NCBI GenBank assembly: GCA_964611895.1
Contig: CAZTDN010000050.1
Span: 1-5,733 of the forward strand
Direction: 5' to 3'
DNA: 5,733 nt
Source: JAIEOG01 sp964611895
GTDB taxonomy: Bacteria > Bdellovibrionota > FAC87 > UBA2466
Shown: positions 4,230 to 5,733 of the stretch, piece after piece
Layout: each line of letters starts with the position of its first letter
Numbering within the stretch: position 1 is the first letter of the stretch
Notes under the pieces: generated by a model
The model's input: only the letters and a program-made list of their open reading frames with translations
Told to the model about the DNA's origin: nothing
Database searches by the model: none
Program-made: the position numbers and the translations under genes

Positions 4230-5733
4230 GTGCGGGTAGTTTTAACGAGTGCTTTTTTGCTTCTGGTAGGTGTGGGGATTTTCTCCTCGTTTCCCAGTCA
4301 CGCTTCCAATTGCCACTTTTCACGTCTGGTGCCTAAGTCCGAATTGGAATTGGAGATAGCGACCGCGCCCCAGGCGTTTGATCTCTGGAAGCACTTAGGG
4401 GTGGTGCGCGACGACTATCTGTCGCAGTGGGTATCAGCAACCTTTGGCCAAGTTTCTCTTGGGTCAAAGGCCTCTGAAATGTATGCAAACACCATTCGCA
4501 AGCACTTGGCAAAAACGAGGGGTAAGGCAATTCCCCTCTCCAAAGCCGCAAAGGCGGTCTTGATCGCCGACGAAGTGCTCTTGAACAACCTTTTGCTCGA
4601 TCTCCGCGATCTAGAAAAAAGAAGAGCGCCGAGTGCAGAAATCGATGGACTTAAGAAGATCATCCTCGGTTTTTCTCGCACGGCGCTCGCACGCTATGCC
4701 GACCTGGCTAGGGCTGGTGCGGAATTTGAACCCCAAGATCGCGCACAACTTCATGGCGCTTTAGAAAAACAGTTGGCCGCCTTTTTGGAGTTTGGGGGGG
4801 AAAAATACGAAAAATCCACTCGAGAAACTAACGCGGGAAAATTTGCGCAGTTTCGGGTGTTCCCGTCCAAGACACCGCTCGGCAAGTTTGTCGCAAAGCT
4901 CGACAAAAAAGGGTACCGGTTTGCCGTTTTTCCCAAAGACGCTCTCGGGTATTTCCAGCGAGGGCATAGTTCTGGAACGGTAGATCCCCAGCGGAAATCC
5001 ATCAGCTCTAGTTTGGATCAGTTGGTGACCCTGGGGCACTCTCGGCAACAACGCAAAGTCTTGTTGGATGCCGTCTCCTCCGTGGATCGGGTGCGGGCAC
5101 AAGAAGGGCCCTTGTCCATTTCTTTTGAACTGAATGGAAAATCTTGGTTTGCCGGCTCGGCGACGATCTTAGGCAAGCAAATGCAACGGCTCGTGCAAGA
5201 ATCCCAACTCGGTGAACCCATGGATTTAGATCACCATATTCGTGAGATGGAGACCATTCGCCAAGTTTCTATCCGTCCTGCTTTGGAACTCTCTCGGCAA
5301 GCGGCGGAGCTGACATTTCTTTTGCACCGAAACCTGCTTTTAAGTAGTTTTATCAGTAATCAGAACGCAAAGCTATTAGCTAACCCGACCACTCGGGAAC
5401 AGATCGGGATTGGTGTAGTGCAGACGGGGCACGGGGAATTAGGAGTTTGGATTTCAGACGGAAACTGGAAAGTGGGCCATTTGCACCAAGGGCTAGTAGC
5501 TCAGGTTCCAGTTTCTGACGGAAAACTCGCCCACCTCAAGTCCCTGTTCTTGGAGTCACTAAAAGCGGATAACGACGGTACAACGCATAACAATGTCCTC
5601 GATGTACTGGCGGCTCTGAAGCGAAAATTTGAAGTCGCAGCGGGGGTTTTGGAGTACCTCGATCCCAAGATCGAAGCGGTGATTCAAGGAATGCATGCAA
5701 TTCGAGCGGGATCGGGAGAGTCGACGGAATCTT
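4230..5733 (+). CDS. Hypothetical exported protein, 3' end outside the window
   Basis: 501 codons are visible without a stop, so the protein is longer than 501 residues. The N-terminus is a Sec signal peptide: MR, then VVLTSAFLLLVGVGIFSS, with a likely cleavage after SHA (residue 25). C28 is not in a lipobox, so it is probably not a lipoprotein. The mature part is soluble in character, with no further clear membrane segment. It has long helical, charge-rich stretches (about 100-200 and 310-375) and a short strand-rich patch GELGVWISDGNWKVGHL (402-418). It contains no repeats or catalytic motifs that I recognise. The GTG start at 4230 has a good ribosome site; the frame is open upstream only to a TAG at 4167-4169. 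It is divergent from the membrane protein/CYTH pair. Expected location is the periplasm or outside the cell. No function is proposed. Confidence 0.8.
   Translation, partial: MRVVLTSAFLLLVGVGIFSSFPSHASNCHFSRLVPKSELELEIATAPQAFDLWKHLGVVRDDYLSQWVSATFGQVSLGSKASEMYANTIRKHLAKTRGKAIPLSKAAKAVLIADEVLLNNLLLDLRDLEKRRAPSAEIDGLKKIILGFSRTALARYADLARAGAEFEPQDRAQLHGALEKQLAAFLEFGGEKYEKSTRETNAGKFAQFRVFPSKTPLGKFVAKLDKKGYRFAVFPKDALGYFQRGHSSGTVDPQRKSISSSLDQLVTLGHSRQQRKVLLDAVSSVDRVRAQEGPLSISFELNGKSWFAGSATILGKQMQRLVQESQLGEPMDLDHHIREMETIRQVSIRPALELSRQAAELTFLLHRNLLLSSFISNQNAKLLANPTTREQIGIGVVQTGHGELGVWISDGNWKVGHLHQGLVAQVPVSDGKLAHLKSLFLESLKADNDGTTHNNVLDVLAALKRKFEVAAGVLEYLDPKIEAVIQGMHAIRAGSGESTES

Noticed and set aside
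4761..5102. Minus-strand open frame of 113 codons
   Set aside because: It is antisense to the long exported-protein gene and has no family features.

Overview
The window holds four well-supported protein genes, a fifth that runs off the right edge and a doubtful fragment at the left edge. G+C looks close to 50%, spacing is bacterial and several starts are not ATG. The best taxonomic clue is the gene at 1768-2622. It belongs to the TIGR02147 family, known mostly from Bdellovibrio-like bacteria and Fibrobacter. With the G+C, this suggests a Bdellovibrionota (predatory or related) chromosome, but that is inference from one family.

Layout. 1-79 may be the 3' end of a plus-strand gene, although an antisense frame is also open there. 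80-295 has no convincing gene and carries several small hairpins. 296-1552 (minus) is folC, folate/folylpolyglutamate synthesis. 1553-1767 is a divergent intergenic region with two adjacent hairpins just before the next gene. 1768-2622 (plus) is the TIGR02147 protein, followed by a clear intrinsic terminator. 2711-3322 (minus) is a CYTH-domain protein. Its TTG start lies 19 bases after the stop of 3342-4019 (minus), a single-pass membrane protein with an acidic, then basic, then Ala/Pro-rich N-terminal half; the two probably form an operon. 4020-4229 is a second divergent intergenic region. 4230-5733 (plus, open at the edge) is a secreted protein of no family I recognise.

How it fits together. 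FolC is housekeeping. The TIGR02147 protein is probably a regulator or signalling protein and may act on its own structured upstream region. The membrane protein/CYTH pair and the secreted protein are divergent neighbours with no known shared pathway. I see no mobile element, CRISPR array, rRNA or tRNA. The most unusual signals are non-coding: the tandem hairpins before 1768, and a 19-20 base repeat placed on both sides of folC in inverted orientation.
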